This document shows positions 22,167 through 34,018 of a stretch of 64,000 bases of DNA, in pieces; position 1 is the stretch's first letter, and each line of letters starts with the position of its first letter. The position numbers and the translations under genes were made by a program. The notes beneath the pieces were generated by a model. It made no database searches, was not told the origin of the DNA, and was given only the letters and a program-made list of their open reading frames with translations. Source of the stretch: Kalmusia sp. IMI 367209 (lineage: Eukaryota; Ascomycota; Dothideomycetes; Pleosporales; Didymosphaeriaceae); NCBI GenBank assembly GCA_027946365.1, contig JAPEUQ010000004.1:2046001-2110000 (forward strand), in the 5' to 3' direction.

Positions 22167-23259
22167 AGGACTTTGGAAACTTTACGAAGGAATTGTTTAC
22201 GATAGCTATTAGACAGAACTTTTGCCATTTTGATGAAGATTAATGATACCTCAATTTTGTTTACTCGCTCAGCTTGTCCACGGTTTCGCCTCACGTTTAT
22301 CTCGTAAATTCTATTGGGTATACTGATGTCAAAGCCTACCTCAAACTGCAATAGCCCCATCGAGCATGAGAGAGGAGTTGAAGTCAGAAATGTCAACATT
22401 AACAGATCACAAAGGATTACAAGTTTAGTATCTTCGACTACCTTCGAATCAAACAAATACAAAGTATGAACATGTCAACCCTCTTACCCACCCTCTCCTC
22501 TTCAATCACACTCCGAGCCACGCCCGCGTCAAAGGCAGACACCTACGAGCTAGTCAAAATCGACGAAAAGTCGCGATTCGACTGCGTCGAAGGTCTTCTA
22601 ACTCTTTTCCCGATATCTCAGTCAACGTAATAACAATATAGAACTCTAGCTACCGCGCGCATTCCGACGAGAACGATAATTAGTCCAAATTTCCGAGCCC
22701 TGGGCACTCGATTTGAGCTAACTTCGACCAGACGTCACACAATCTCAGTTATATGTGTGCTTCAATGTGCTACTTACGTATCGTGCATATTGTAGTGACT
22801 TGCTGATGTATAGGCAAGCCTAGAACCTGACGTGGGCACTCATTGTCAGGCGTAGGCTAGTCGAAGAGATTTCAACGTATTGCATACGCTACAGTCACTC
22901 GCCGAGTTTCACGCAAAGCCAGACACCCAAAAAAACACAAGAATGCACTTGGTTCCAAATTTGCACAGAAAGAGGCGCATCGTATAAATTCATATTCTCA
23001 TAATTATACCTAGTAATACTCATCGCGAAGTCATTCTCGAGAAGCCATAGCGCATACAAGCCGTACAGATACAGTCTACCGCCCAGAAAGACAATTCCCA
23101 AACGCCAAAGACACCTAAAGCTGCCATGGTATATCGCACCCAAAAACGCCTATCAATGAAGAACCCATTCCTGTACATGAAAACCTAGTCCTTCTTCGCC
23201 GCGATAAAGTAAAGCCACCTTCGCCTGATCCGGATATCGAATCACCTCTGCTGGCTTGG
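22167..23259. other. intergenic, 1.1 kb
   Basis: A 54-codon frame from ATG 22466 to 22630 (plus strand) is unsupported. A minus frame at 22895-23143 begins at a non-ATG codon and is probably 3' flank of the giant gene. Confidence 0.35.
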
Positions 23260-26200
23260 TTATGCTACGATCCTCTTGAGGCCACCAAAGAACCCCTTGA
23301 AACCACTGTCGTCCTTCTTTTTACTACTCTTGCCTCCTCTATCTGTCTCACTTCGTCGCGGCCTGATCCTTTCATCGCCTGTACCTCGAGTGCGCGTTCT
23401 GTCGCTCTCTGTTCGCCTACTTGTGGGCCTCTCTTTCTCGGTAACAGAGATACGACGACTCTTTGGTCTTTCATGTTCGACTATGGACACGCGACGACTC
23501 GTTCGGCGACGCTCACGGCGATCGCCCGAGGATGTTGACGCGACACCAATGACGGCTGCTGCGTCATCTAGAAGCGGAGACCGTGGACGCTCGTCTACTT
23601 CTTGCTCTGGGGCTACCTCTGGCTCTGCGGGCTGGAGTGAAGGTGGATCGTCAAGAGTCGCATTGAGTGAGACGCCCCCATCACGGCCGCCCGACATCTC
23701 GAGCTCTTGTGCCTTAGCACGTCGCCGTTCTTCCTTTCGAGCGCGATACTCGGCCTCTTCTTCAGCTGAGTTGAAGCGGCGGTGATGCGTGTGTGAATGG
23801 CGACGACTGCGATGCGGCCGTTCCGCTCTTTCTCGGCTTTCATTAGAAGAATGCTGACTGCTTGCGCGGCCGTCTCTTTCCTTTCGCAAGACATCCACGG
23901 GACTTGGGGGAGCCTCCGCTGGATCTGTACGGACACGAGCTACAGGTTTCGTTGGCTTTGCACTGGGCACAATAGGATCCGTTTTGGATCGACCAAACAG
24001 CGAGAACCCTCCCAGGAGGCTATTCCTGCGGGCAGGAGGTGGCGCATCGCGGCGACGATCATTGGCATGCCTACGCGTAGGCGCACGGGGTGTGACGGGA
24101 GATGCGGGTGAAGACTCGTCCTCTTCCTCTGCGGCTCGACGAGCCGCATCACGAGGTTCTACATCAAACGAGTGAGTTGCGGTTTCTGCGAGCTTTTGTT
24201 TCTCGAGCTCGGCTCGGCGCTGGCGGCGCAGTCTCCTTTCCTCCTCCTCCTGTTCAGCCTTTTCACGTTCCAACCGTATAGCCTCCTCAGCTTCATGTCG
24301 CTGCCGCCTCCGCCTTTCATGTCTGAGGCGCCTCTCCTCCTCTTCCCTCGCTTGCCTTTCTCCAGCTTTCCTAGCTAGTCTTTCTTCCTCCTCCTTGCGC
24401 GATTGCTCTTCTTCAAGTTGTCGTAGCCGGCGCTCTTCGCGGCGTTTTTGCCTTCGCTCTTCCGCTTCCTGCTCTAGTCTAGCTGCTTCTTCTTGTGCCA
24501 GTCTCTCCTTCTCGGCGCGTCGGGCTTCGCGGCGCTGCTGCCGCTCGGCTTCTGCCTCAAGTTCTTCGAGCGTTCGGCGTTTGCTTCCTTTGTCGTCACC
24601 ACGGTCGCGATGATGTCGGTGAGATCGGTGTTCGCGATGAGACCTCTCTTTGCTACTGCTACTTTCCTTCTCTGGATCTCGAAGTCGCTCCTTATGTCTT
24701 CCGTACTCACGGTCTGTCATGCTGTCCCTACGCTTGTTTTTGACGGACCCGACAAGCTTTGTTGCAGCTAGTAATGCGATAGGGTTCAATGTAGGTCGTT
24801 CACTAGCACTAGCATTACTCTCACGTCTGCGGTGAGAGGGTTTACTGTCACGGTGGGTGTGAGAGTGTCGACGACGATGTTTTTCTCTTGGCGTTGATTC
24901 CGGAGTGGGCTCATTGACCACAGCTAATTCATTTGGTGGCGTCTGTGGCTGGGTGTCTTGAGGGGCATCAGCGGGTTCTACAACTTCACTGACTGCAAGT
25001 GGTGCTGCATCTTGAGAATCCTCAAGCTGGTCCTGTTCCGTTCCTTGTTCGGGCACAGGCGATGCTGTAGGCGGAACGTCCTCAGGCTCCACTAAAGATC
25101 GTTCTGCAGGGGCATTTTCCGGCTCAAGTTCCACTTGTTTTGCTTCGTCGATCGTTGGGTCAGATATGGGCTCTGGCACTTGTTCAATAGGTGCTTCTTC
25201 AACGACCTCTGCTGCAGTGGGGATAGGATCCGGTTCCGGTTCGGCGGCCTGATCGACCACTGGCTCTGGTACCGTTTCGACTACCGTCTCGGCAATCTCT
25301 TCCGTAGCAGCGGCAGGCTCAGGTTCAGGAGTGTGCTCTGCTGCCACCTGCTCATTTTGAGCCTCCGAAGCGAGGATCGGGTCTTCAGTAGCTACTGGAC
25401 TAGGAGCTTCTTCATCCTCATTAACAGGTGTAGTCGGCTGCACTTCTTCCATCTCCTCGGCGGGGCCCTGTGCGGGGGGATGTTCCGTCTCATCTGGCGC
25501 GTCATCTGGTGGGTGATCGTCATCCGCTGTCTCTTGTACATTTGAAGGGCAATTGGCATCGTCATGTCCGGCCTCGTGGTTCTCTGAAGCTTCAGCCTCT
25601 TCCGGCATTGATATGTCTTCATTTTTTGAAGAGCCTTCGACAGGCTGCTCTGTAACTACTTCATCGGACGTTGGCGGCGAGGCTTCGGGCTCGTCATCTT
25701 GCAACACCTCCGGAGGAGCATCTTCCGAAGAAGTTGGGCCCTGATCTGATCCATCTACTGACTCTTGGGCCGGAGGTGGTGTATCCTCAGACTTTTGGTC
25801 ATCATTGGTGTGTTCTCCTTGCTCGGGAGACTCATTATTCTGGGTAGTCGAAGCTTCTTGAGTACTGTCGCCTTGAGGCTCCTCAGTATCAGCTTTTGCG
25901 CTTTGGTCTGGTGATTGGCTCGATGGTTCTTCTTCACCTGCGTTCGCGGCGTCCTCGTTATTGGCTTCTGCTTCTGCTACTGTTTCGTTTGCAGATTTCT
26001 CGACAGCAGCGTCCGGCAGTTCCTGTTCCTGTTCTGCAGCCACCGTAGGTTCCGCTGAATGCTGGCTTTCACACAGGCTTGCAGAATTCCCCTCAGCGAC
26101 AATATCTTGCTCTTCTTGATCAGCCACTCCCCCCTCCCCCTCCGCAGCTAAAGAGGGAGGATATTCGCCGTTGGCTTCTGCGGGAGGCTTAATATCAGTT

Positions 26201-29200
26201 TCATCGGGAGTTTCAGCTTGAGGTGATGGTTCAATCATCTCCTCTCTACAGGGTTCTGTAGCCGCGGTTTCGTCCAGTCCTGAATCTTTCGTCTCCGAGT
26301 TGACCGGCTGGTCTACATGATCCGTAGCTATTTCGAGCTCATTATCCTCACCCACATCTTGTTGAATGTTGTCTCCGATAGGCGCTTGTGACTCGCCAGC
26401 TACTGATGCACCTTCCACGTGATCTTGGGGTGGATCAACACTGAGTGATTCGTTCGCTTGCGTTTCTGTCGTTGGATCGCTGGATACATTATCTAAGATC
26501 GTTTCGACCTCTTCAGTTCGGGGTTGTTCAACTTCTGGTGCTGGCAATTCGGTCTCAATCTGTGGCTCGATTGTGGAGGGATCTTCCGCATCTACGTAAG
26601 AATCAGCCATGGAAGACGATCATCAAAATCAATCATTCATTTAAATCCTGATACTGTGGAACAATATCTTCTTGTGTTGAATTTGAAACAGAGTGTGCTT
26701 ACTGGACGCGTCTGGCACAGTTTCGAGACTGATCTGAACGGGTTCTTGGGTTACCATCGCATCCTCTTGCGCCATATTAAGATTATTGAGATCCTGAGCA
26801 TTTACGTCCGGACTCATTGCGGCGGCCGCATCAGTATTTTCCTCGTTAGCGACCGTTGTGCTCTCATCTGGTAAAGTTGGTGGTTCTGGCACGTCGTGTT
26901 GCGGTTCTATTTCGGAATCCGAGCCCTCGTCATTACCCGACCCAACGTCGCTTTGTAAAATGTCGTTTCCGCTGTCGCTAGTTATAACAGCCTCGACTTG
27001 CTGTATCTCCGTGCTGGCAGGTCCCTCGCTACTAGCCGAATTCGACGTCGCGTCAGTTTGCTCTGGGATTTCGTCCGCATCCGGAGCGGTTGAGACTTCC
27101 TCAGGTGAGACATCGTTTGCAGGCGCGTCTGAGGGAACCTCTAAGTCTGAGACTACTGCACTATCCTCTGCATGTCCAGATGTAGACGGTTCCTCCGCGG
27201 TTTGATCAACGTTAAACGGTTCTGCGGAAGTGTCTACAATATTTGTTAGCTTAAGGCCTCCCACCCATACACCCAGTGCTAGACGGTGAGAATCTCCACG
27301 ACAGGTAAGATCATCCGAAAAATTTACGTACCAGCTTCATCGGATGAATCATTTTGACTGCCTGCCTCTTGTTCCTTTAACCCCTCTTTAACAGAGCTTT
27401 CTAGCGGCTTTTGTATGCTGGGATCAACAGTGATTCCATCTACTGCAGTATCAACAGGATCAATAGATTTGTCTTCAGCGACTGATGGTTCTGAAGTCTC
27501 GTCCGGTGGGCTCTCAATATCACCAGTGGGAATCGTGTTACTGATCGGCTCATCCACTGCATCATCATCGTCGTCTTCGTGGTGGTCTTGATCATTGTTC
27601 TCGTCGCAAATAGCGTTGTCGCAGCCCAGATTATTTTCGGTGACGGTGGCTTCAGAAATTTCGACGACAGTGGAATCGACATCGCCTTCCTTCGAACCAT
27701 CGCTATTATCGTGATCTTGACCCTTATCGACATCTACCGCAACTTCATTTTTATCCAGACCCTCTTCAGGGACTACAGCGATTTCTTCATTTACATTTTC
27801 GACGTTTGTTGCTTTGCAGAATTCATGGGTTTCGCTCCCAAGGGGAGTGTCATCAGAGTTTCGGGTACTCTCTCCATTTTCGGCTGTTTGACAAACCTCT
27901 ACAGCAGAAACATCAGCGATCGCGCTCGTCTCTGATAGGTTTGACGCATGCTCAGCTTCGGCAGATGCCGATGCACAGTCGTCCCGTTCTTCATCGGTTG
28001 TGTTAGTCGGCGCTTCGTCAACTAGGGGCTCCAGAGGCTTTTCGTCCGAAAGTGCCACAGCTGTACTGTCTGTGTTTAATTCTTTGCTAGAATCGGCAGT
28101 AATGGAAGAGTCGGTGGTTTCTATCACCTCGGAAGGAGGAAATTGGGGGGTGTTATCTAGGACATCAGGCTGCTGCTGACCGGTAGCATCGGGGATGGTA
28201 TGTGTACTTTTCTCTTCGACTTCATGGTTCTCTTCCACGGCCAAGGCATCGTTACTAGGCTCTGCCCCAGTAGCCGGAGTAACCCCGGTGCCGGGCTCTG
28301 CAGTACAATCCCCAGGATCCTTTGGGTCGGAAGTCATGCCAACAGGTGGCTCGGCTGCCACTGCTGCAGTCAAGTCATGCGCAGAGTCTGAATCCTCTTC
28401 TTGGCCAGCAAGGCTTGGTTCCACGGACTGCGGCTCTGGCAGTGGCTCTTCGGCTGTAGTGGTATCGTTTGTCTTTGGATCTTTTTCTTCTATCGACTCA
28501 TTCTCTGCTGAAGGTTCTTCCTCTGATGTAGTTTCGTGATCCGCCACAGGCTCGCTTTCTACAATGGGGTTCGATGCGATGGCGACCTCGGCCTCTGCGA
28601 CGTGTGCAGCCTCTACTGCAGGCTTCGTGTCTGCTACAAGCGCCGTATCTGTTACATGCTCCATATCTTCTACACGTTCAGTGTCTACCACATGCTCCGT
28701 GCCAACCGCTGGCTCGGTGTCTGGTACGGATTCGGCATCTGCTATAGGCTTGGTATCTGCTTCAGGCTCGATATCTGCCACAGGTCCGCTTTTTGCTGCA
28801 GATTCGCCTTCTATAGCAGGCTGGGTCTCTGCAACAGATGTCTCTGCAGCAGGTGTCTCTGCAACAAGTGTCTCTGTAACAAGCTCCCCTGTAACAAGCT
28901 CCCCTGTAACAAGCTCCCCTGTAACGGGTGTCTCTGCTGCAGGCTCACTCTCTGCAACAAGCTCACTCTCTGCAACAGGCTCACTCTCTGCAACAGGCTC
29001 ACTCTCTGCAACAGGCTCGCTCTCTGCAACAGGCTCACTCTCTGCAAAAGGCTCAATCTCTGACAAGGGCGCGTTCTCTACTGCAGATTGGTCGTTTGCA
29101 GGAGATTCTTCAACTGCAGAAGTTTCGCCATCTGCAGGGGATTCGGCCGCTACAGGAGATTCACCATCTGCGGACGGATCAACATCTCTGGGAGGTTCGT

Positions 29201-31788
29201 CGTCTGCAGGAGGTTCGTCGTCTGCAGGAGGTTCGTCGTCTGCAGGAGGTTCGCCGTCTGCGGGAGATTCGCCGACCGCGGGAGGTTCGTTCTCAGCTGG
29301 AAGCTCTTCGTTATTAGTAGTCTCGTCCACAGCAACTGGGTCCTCTTCCGCATTAGCTTCCTTGCTATTGCTTGCGTCGTCATCCGTCGGATCTGCTAGA
29401 GTTGAAGGATCTGTATCGGTAGCCTGCTCTGCAACACTATCGCCCTCTTGGACGGGTTCCTCAGACGTAGTTTGTGAGTCCTCATGGTTCGCTGTAGAGC
29501 TACTTCCATCGGCGGGGTCAACTTCCGTAGGATGGCCTTCGCAATGGTCCTGATCTTCCGCATTGGCAGTTTCGTTCGAGGCTGCTGGGCCGACTTCGTC
29601 CACCTCGATGCTCTGCGAATTGTTGGTCGGGTCGGTCGGTGGGTCCTCTCCTGAGTCGTCCACAGGCTCATTTGGTGGGTTTTCCGGTACGTCTGTGATT
29701 GCCTCTCCCGACGCTTCGTCTGAAGGCTCGGAGACAGCTTCGCTTGGCGTGTCACTCGATTGTTCGGCCGGAGTTTCTCCTTCCGCAGCCTGAGGAGCTT
29801 CTGCGGCAGGCTCGGGTGAACTTTCGCTCTGCGCTTCATTCGCTGAAGTGCTCGGTTCATTTGCAGGATTTTCAACGGCCTCCTTGTCCTGTGCTTCATC
29901 GGGACTAAGCTCGATGGTTGCTACAGCTTCACTTGGAGCCTCGGGCTCCAGCTCGACAGCAGGCTCTTCGGATGTACCTTCTACCTCTTCTGGGGTAGCA
30001 CCGGTGGATGAAGGCTGCTCTTCGGGTGCATTTTCTTGCGGTGGGCTTTCTTCGGATGGACTGTCTTCAGCAGCTGGCTCAGCAGGACTATCCTTGGATG
30101 GTTGCACATCTGGCACGCTATCTTCCGGTTGACTTTCGGCAGGTGCACTTTCTTCGGGTACGATTTCTTCGGGTACGATTTCTTCGGATACGCTTTCTTC
30201 GGGTACGCTTTCTCCAGGTGCGCTTTCTGCAGGCGGACTTTCTTCAGGCGGGCTTTCTTCGACGGCACTTGCATCAGCTGGGTTCTCTTCAGGTGATTGT
30301 TCTGCAGGCGGACTTTCTTCCGTCACTTGTTCTACAGATGAACCATCTTCGGACGTTTGTTCTGCTGGTTGATCTAATTCGACCGGAAGTTCTTCGGGTT
30401 GGTCATCACTGGGTTGAGCAGTGGCAGGCTCTTCCTGTGGTTGAACCGCTTCATGATCTTCTTCTGTCGGTGGCGCGCCAGCTGAGTCAGCGACCGAGCT
30501 GTCTTGTGGTTCAGACTTCTCGTCGCCCTCGAGCAACGAACCGTCGTCGACTTGAGAGGAGTCGCTACCTTTTCGTCCCTTTTTGCCTTTGGACTTCTTG
30601 TCCTTTTCGTCCTGCTTCTTCTTCTTGCGCTCTTCTGCTTTGGCAGGCAATTTCTTCTTCAAGATGCTATGCGGGGGCGCAACAGGCGGTTTCTCATCCT
30701 TATGAGCACTCGACGGTTTCTCCTTCTTCTTGATTTCCTTGACAGCCTTCTTCTTGTCCTCTTTAGCAGGCTTCTTTTCCTCCTTGGGCGAAGCAGGGCG
30801 GACTGGCACAGGGTCCTTTATGCGTACAAAGGCATTTGCCTTGCCCTTACCCAACTTCTTGGGGCCTCCTTTCTTCTTACTGCCGATGCTGGCGGCGTCT
30901 GGATCTTTAACGTCAGGCGAGAAATGAACAGACTTTGCGCTTGGGGACATTGGGGGCTCTTGAGCAGCCTGCTCGCACTCACCACTCTTCTCACCCTCCA
31001 CGGCAGGCTCTTGAGTTGTGTCAATAGGAGGGACTGGAGGAGCCGGCTCGGGCTCACTGGGTGCCGAAGGCTCCTCTTGGACTGGAGGTATAGTCTCTGC
31101 GGGCTCAGACAACGGTGCGGGTGGACTGTCATCGGCCGGTGCGTCCCCTTGGGCTGCTTCAGCTGGCTCATCTCCAGCAGGTCCTGGAGCTTCAGTGGAG
31201 GCAGGTGACGTCGCATCTTCTGCCTCTTTTGCAGCCGCATCCCCACCACCTTCTCCAGGCGGTTCATCCTTGACATCACCAGGCTTGGCTTCACCATCTT
31301 CATTGCTATCTCCAGGGCTTGGCGTTGCTTCTTGTGGCTGTTCGGTCGGTTGCGCAGCGGCCTCATCTGTACTGGGCTCAGGAGCGGGTTCGGCTGGTGC
31401 TTCAGGCTCCACGGGCGGCTCTTCTGGTGCGCTTTGCAGCGCACTCTCACTCGGCGGATCGGGCGCTGCGGATGGTGGTTCTGGTGCCTCTACTAAGGCA
31501 CTGTCAATGGGTACACCGGATTGTCCTTCCTACTATTAGTGGATCAGCTCCATGTGCGTTGTAGCACCGCTACGTACCCTCTTCGGACTCATCGTCATCA
31601 CTGTCTTCCCCAACGACCTGTTCAACGCCCGGATGATAAAATACTGGGGCAGGAGGGAGCACTATACGCCGATACACGGGCTGTGGTGGACTACTAGGTG
31701 CTCCATAGTAACTCTTGCCGGCATTGGACCCAGTGGTGTATGGATTCACTGCCCAGGGCGAGATCGAAACATTGGCAAACTGGCGCAT
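23260..31788 (-). CDS. giant acidic repeat protein, about 2,755 aa, function unknown
   Basis: Four exons on the minus strand (31788-31578, 31525-27332, 27233-26703, 26591-23260) join in one frame of 2,756 codons. Introns are 52, 98 and 111 bp; the first uses acceptor GGAAG. The N-terminus is Pro/Tyr-rich, ending GEDSDDDESEEG. Then come a Pro/Glu/Ala stretch, a basic segment (KKGGPKKLGKGKANAFVRI, followed by lysine runs), about 1,900 residues dominated by E, P, A, S and D with tandem short repeats, and finally a long E/R/K single-helix or coiled-coil region. The C-terminus is a basic Ser/Arg tail ending GFKGFFGGLKRIVA. There are no signal peptide, transmembrane segment or catalytic motifs. Translatable sequence continues upstream of the chosen ATG (WTPTQGNPILYPT), so an upstream exon is possible. 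The third intron could instead separate two genes (ATG at 26610). A scaffold or cytoskeletal role would fit but is only inference. Confidence 0.8.
28875..29060 (-). repeat. in-gene tandem repeats encoding GELVT and ESEPVA
   Basis: Within the giant gene: 15-bp units (plus strand GTAACAAGCTCCCCT, about 28875-28920) are followed by seven or so 18-bp units of the type GGCTCACTCTCTGCAACA (about 28941-29060). The reading frame is maintained, giving pentapeptide and hexapeptide arrays. Confidence 0.88.
29191..29280 (-). repeat. 18-bp tandem repeats encoding ADDEPP
   Basis: Five 18-bp units, the first three identical (plus strand GGAGGTTCGTCGTCTGCA at 29191, 29209 and 29227) and the last two diverged. 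The three identical units imply recent expansion. Confidence 0.92.
30137..30250 (-). repeat. 15-bp repeats encoding EEIVP/EESVP
   Basis: Units of the type GGTACGATTTCTTCG on the plus strand, with substitutions, encode a run of Glu-Glu-(Ile/Ser)-Val-Pro pentapeptides within the giant gene. Confidence 0.82.
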
Positions 31789-34018
31789 TGTTGGATAGAG
31801 AATAGGATTGCCCTGCGTAGGCGTCCAAAGATGTGGTAATTTGTGCTACTAGCTAGCTATACTGTATGGCTTTTCCGAGCCATTGCGGGTGGTATAGACA
31901 GAAGATGCGCAATGGCGACATAAAACGTGAGATGCGGGCTTTGGATGTGGAGGAGCGAATGAGAAACAATTCAGCAAAATGCATGAGTATGGGGGGGGTG
32001 TCGTGGCTCAATGGGGCAAGGGAGACACAGCCTGTAACGTGGGACAGTGAGAAATGCAGGCTGATAGTCACGCAGACGTATTCGCAAAGATTCGCAGGGT
32101 CGGTCCAGCAAGCCTCGCGCAGGTGTTCGAAACGGACCGGGAGCCTTACGTTGGCAGTCCCGTGACCGGGCACAGGAGGGAATATGGGAGACGAGGCTTG
32201 GCCTAGTGCTATTGGAGCCACGTCAAAGCGACTCCGTCCGCTTGCGATGAGAGAATTGAAAGCCCGGGAAGTGGGCGTCTGGGGCGCAAGGCATGAAGCC
32301 ATTGGCTGTGTCCCACGCTGCTTGCTAGCTGCATGGCCTCGGCTTCTAGTTCGTCGTGATGCAGCGTTCGTGGTTGCATGCCAACGGTCCTTAGGCTGGG
32401 CTCCCGGGCGGCCGTGAGCGTGGGATCGTGGTCGACGGCGGCCAGCGGCGGCTGCCATCCTGACACGTTCGGGCTGCCATGACGGTCGGCAATGCAGGGG
32501 CATGCGTCTAGAAGATGAAATAAGTGAGCGGGCCTCAAGGTTGATGAAGTGGTGGAGTGACGTGGCCGTGGAACGAATTTGAAGGGGGCAGGGGTAGGCT
32601 TCGGTAGCGCCTTCCTGCTTGGCCCGAGCGAGCCGAGCCGACGAACCTCAGAACCTCAGGTTTGCTCGTGCTCGAACCCGCGCAACGTGGGACGAAAGGA
32701 GGCGCGTCCTCGAGGCCTCGTTGTACAATGCGACGTCGGCAAATGCGGCTATGCCTCAGCGAGCGCTGCTATCGATCATCTGCAACCCTCCGCAATCTAT
32801 ACCCGGGCCATGGCGGGTGACGTGCATCCAGTAATCGAGATGCCGTCGCAATTTGCAGCGGCTATCGAGCATTATCGCAGATACGGCTGGCGACGAATAC
32901 CGTCCGTGAACGTGTTCCAACCTCAGTGCCTGATGCTTCAGGCCGATGTGGCCATGTGGCTGACTATCCCAACAACCCCCGCACATAAGGCAGCGTATGA
33001 GAATCCACAGCTCCCCACGGAGAAGTCGTGTCCGCTTTGAACCTGTGTCGACGATGACTCTCACGTGCGCTCTCTGACGTTGGTGTAATCCGTCAGAAAC
33101 TGTACTCCGATTCATGGTCGGACCTCGCCTCGCAGCTATTCATGCCTTTTTGAGCACGGGCTACATGTCGCCTTACTCGTCATCTGCAAGACGGCCCAAA
33201 TCCTCGAAGCTGAGAATGGCCTATCTTGACCCATCACTATTGGACGTTCATTTATCTTCTTGCGTAGAAATCACGTGCCCGTATCGGCTGTAGGTGCCCA
33301 GGTGTTGGGAATCTGCACGCACATGAACTCGGTACCGCACCTAGCATCGGGATCCGAGTGTAGACTAAGAGCGTAAGAGTCGTTAGGGAAGAGCAATACT
33401 GCTTTAGGCAATGCTAGCGTGCACAACAGCGTCCAAGTAGACCGCAAAAAAAGCGAGACGCACGGCTGCTAATAAACGAGACGCATTGGTGGGAGGATGA
33501 ACAATAACACGAGTGTAAATCTTCACCGCCATCGAGTCTAGCATAACAATTATGCCAGCAATGAACAGGAGCGTAAGCCCTTGTCGCAACGTTATGATGG
33601 CGATAATCCAGATCATTCTCTGTCATTCCTGTGAACTCCCCAACTCAAAAATGCTCGAGTACCATCCAGAGTCGCTATGAACCACTTATTTTCTCCATTT
33701 ACAGCTAGCTTTCTTTATTCTTCTTCGCCACGCGCACGACATATCGTTCCCGTCTCTAGGTTACTGACAAAATCCAGTCCTGAAGTGCTCCCGCACAATC
33801 TCCACACACCCATACCGAATCTCGTCAACATGCTCCAACTCCTCTTCCACCTCAACACCGACTCCAGCCTCTCCAGCCACTTCGCATTCTCCAACCTCAT
33901 CTCTTGCTCCAAAACAAGACTCCGTCGTGATTCTTGCAAATCGGCTGGCGTCAATGTCTCATGTCTCTCTTTCCATATCATGTGATGACTGCCGATCACG
34001 GCTTTTCATGTCGCTCTT
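31789..34018. other. gene-poor interval, 2.2 kb
   Basis: Upstream region of the giant gene. Several long frames on both strands (minus 31853-32503, plus 32579-33040, minus 32756-33115) overlap each other and lack recognisable motifs, so none is called. Bases 31789-31860 may hold more N-terminal coding sequence of the giant gene. Confidence 0.4.

Noticed and set aside
22466..22630. 54-codon plus frame with CVEGLLTLFP
   Set aside because: Too short, no splice partner and no recognised family.
23795..25745. Long plus-strand frames antisense to the C-terminal half of the giant gene
   Set aside because: All overlap a long intact minus-strand exon and have no motifs of their own.
29191..29280. 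CRISPR-like regular repeats
   Set aside because: The units are contiguous with no spacers, lie in a eukaryotic coding frame and encode ADDEPP repeats.
28564..29553. 329-codon plus-strand frame antisense to the giant gene
   Set aside because: Serine/alanine-rich mirror of the GC-biased repeats on the coding strand; a shadow frame.
31853..32503. 216-codon minus frame upstream of the giant gene
   Set aside because: Arginine-rich, unrelated to the giant protein, overlaps frames on the other strand and cannot be joined to exon 1 by a proper intron.
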